From contig JBMHBT010000012.1 of NCBI GenBank assembly GCA_049890275.1, positions 32,535 through 96,534 of the forward strand: a stretch of 64,000 nt of DNA, in the 5' to 3' direction. Source of the DNA: UBA7374 sp049890275 (GTDB lineage: Bacteria > Verrucomicrobiota > Verrucomicrobiia > Opitutales > Coraliomargaritaceae). The notes beneath the pieces are model-generated. The model was not told the origin of the DNA. It saw only the letters and a list, made by a program, of their open reading frames with translations, and searched no databases. Each line of letters opens with the position of its first letter. Positions within the stretch are counted from its first letter, which is position 1. A program made the translations under genes and the position numbers. Shown here piece by piece: positions 62,929 through 64,000 of this stretch.

Positions 62929-64000
62929 CTATGGCGGAATTGGTCTTAAAGACCAAAATTCCTTTGCCTGCATCGGAGTCCAATTGCCTAGATAGTGCTT
63001 CCTAATGATGATTTCGGAGTTCCCTGTCTCCAAAGCTGTTTCCGCAAAGTTTCGAAGATCATGAAAAATACCTGTGATGGCAGTGTGTCGGAGTCCATCA
63101 GGCGGGATATGGAACGAGATAGAGTTCTTTAATTTTTTTATTTGATAGTCGGATAGTTCTGGAACGCATCCATGGGCTTCCAAATAAGCTCTCAGAGCGG
63201 GTCGAATCTGTATTTTACGCAATGCTCTGCCTTTCGCGATCGATGCAGGTAGAGTGAAATAACCAGTTTCTAGATTGATCAGATTCGATGCTTCTCCTGA
63301 GAGTGATAATCGGCGCATTTCTTGCGGTCTAACTGCAGCAAAAAGCTGCAAAGCCAGAGCGGGTAAGGCTTTTCTGGGCAAAGTAGACGCTGCTACCGAT
63401 AGCAACTGCGCTACTTGTTCAGGATTTAGAACCTTTGGTTCTTTTGCATCGATTCGCTTGTTTGGTAGATCCTTTAATGGGTCATTGTGCATCTGTTGAT
63501 GCCTCCGCAGGTAGCCTAAAAAGCGACTGAGTTCTCTTCTTCGGGCATTAAAATTAAGAGGATGAGTGAACTGAGACATGAACGCTTTGACTTTTTCTGA
63601 GCTAAGCGAGGCGGTTGAGTAAGAACCGCCGCAAAATAGGAGCAGCCGATTCGCGGTTTGCTTGTATTTTTTTACCGTCTCTGCCCGAAGACAGGCTTCT
63701 TCTAAGTGTTTAAAATAGCCTTCTACAGCCGTCTCTAGGCGGATTGTCTGGCTATTGGGAGGCTTATGGTTCAAGGCGATTTGAGCGGCCTCTAGGAGGC
63801 TTAGGCGGCCCCCCAGGGCCAAGGCCGCCGCTTCAGCATCTTTTAGTTCGCCATCACTCAAGTGCGTCTTGCGAAAGCTTTCACAGCTACCAAAAAATAG
63901 CCTTTCTTTTAGATCGCACTGCAATGCCAGGGCATCCTCATAAGATTTACGATATGCCTCTTTCCGCTTGCCATTATGCCACCAGCGAACCTTATATCCC
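62929..64000 (-). CDS. Tyrosine recombinase/integrase (5' end beyond window)
   Basis: Phage/island-type integrase. The frame has no stop from 62929 to the window edge, so the gene extends past 64000; a TTG at 63924 would give 331 residues, but the upstream residues YKVRWWHNGKRKEAYRKSYE fit an arm-type DNA-binding domain and should be included. A core-binding domain follows (AVEGYFKHLEEACLRAETVK, KYKQTANRLLLFC), then the catalytic part with LFAAVRPQEMRRL (Arg I), DGLRHTAITGIF (His-Arg box) and GNSEIIIRKHYLG with the nucleophilic Tyr. A degraded relative lies at 53675-53905. Confidence 0.9.
   Translation of the reverse strand, partial: GYKVRWWHNGKRKEAYRKSYEDALALQCDLKERLFFGSCESFRKTHLSDGELKDAEAAALALGGRLSLLEAAQIALNHKPPNSQTIRLETAVEGYFKHLEEACLRAETVKKYKQTANRLLLFCGGSYSTASLSSEKVKAFMSQFTHPLNFNARRRELSRFLGYLRRHQQMHNDPLKDLPNKRIDAKEPKVLNPEQVAQLLSVAASTLPRKALPALALQLFAAVRPQEMRRLSLSGEASNLINLETGYFTLPASIAKGRALRKIQIRPALRAYLEAHGCVPELSDYQIKKLKNSISFHIPPDGLRHTAITGIFHDLRNFAETALETGNSEIIIRKHYLGNWTPMQAKEFWSLRPIPP

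Overview
The gene content suggests a Verrucomicrobiota-type bacterium, perhaps Opitutae/Coraliomargarita-like. This is inferred from gene families, not from a marker tree. The clues are a secreted sulfatase beside Gfo/Idh/MocA oxidoreductases, one of them Tat-exported, an L-rhamnose cluster with a fused aldolase-dehydrogenase, a secreted protein with Asp-rich repeats, and dispersed 'accacggat / ctttgcgtg' intergenic repeats. Several starts look like TTG or GTG and many genes have no clear Shine-Dalgarno, so several starts are judgement calls. No rRNA, CRISPR array or insertion sequence was seen.

Layout. 1-4.6 kb: end of a Gfo/Idh oxidoreductase, a sulfatase, then a leftward set (DoxX-like protein, Tat-exported Gfo/Idh protein, F5/8-type lipoprotein). 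4.7-12.7 kb: a rhamnose block, with DeoR regulator, rhamnulokinase and malate:quinone oxidoreductase leftward, and the aldolase/dehydrogenase fusion, a second class II aldolase and malate dehydrogenase rightward. 13-24 kb: housekeeping genes (typA, hrpA, rpmB, a BrkB-like protein, a Dus enzyme, a Cys-rich exported peptide, a lone GspF-like protein) separated by copies of the dispersed repeat. 24-32 kb: menD, the 2-oxoglutarate dehydrogenase operon sucA-sucB-lpd, and an eIF1-like SUI1 protein. 32-36 kb: a two-gene cluster of unrecognised exported proteins, followed by a broken duplicate of part of the first, then a glycosyltransferase. 37-41 kb: serS, a Phd/VapC toxin-antitoxin pair under a perfect palindrome, proS and a DUF983-like protein. 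41-50 kb: a three-gene RND efflux operon, HPr, an ABC exporter and an RRM protein. 50-53.6 kb: exported proteins of uncertain role.

53.6-64 kb is a mobile defence island. Its left edge carries a decayed N-terminal piece of a tyrosine recombinase and a CAT-anticodon tRNA whose 3' acceptor strand does not match its 5' strand. Then come an AT-rich segment with a putative EVE-like/HNH nuclease, a complete type I restriction-modification operon (hsdM-hsdS-hsdR), a cluster of nested inverted repeats, and an intact recombinase related to the left-hand relic, running off the right edge. The relic, the damaged tRNA and the intact recombinase together suggest repeated integration at one tRNA locus. The EVE-like/HNH protein is the best candidate for a little-described function here.

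Other points to check: the conserved N-terminus of HrpA extends upstream of every ordinary start codon; a small membrane protein gene appears split by one base in a T7 run; and the toxin-antitoxin mRNA may be leaderless.
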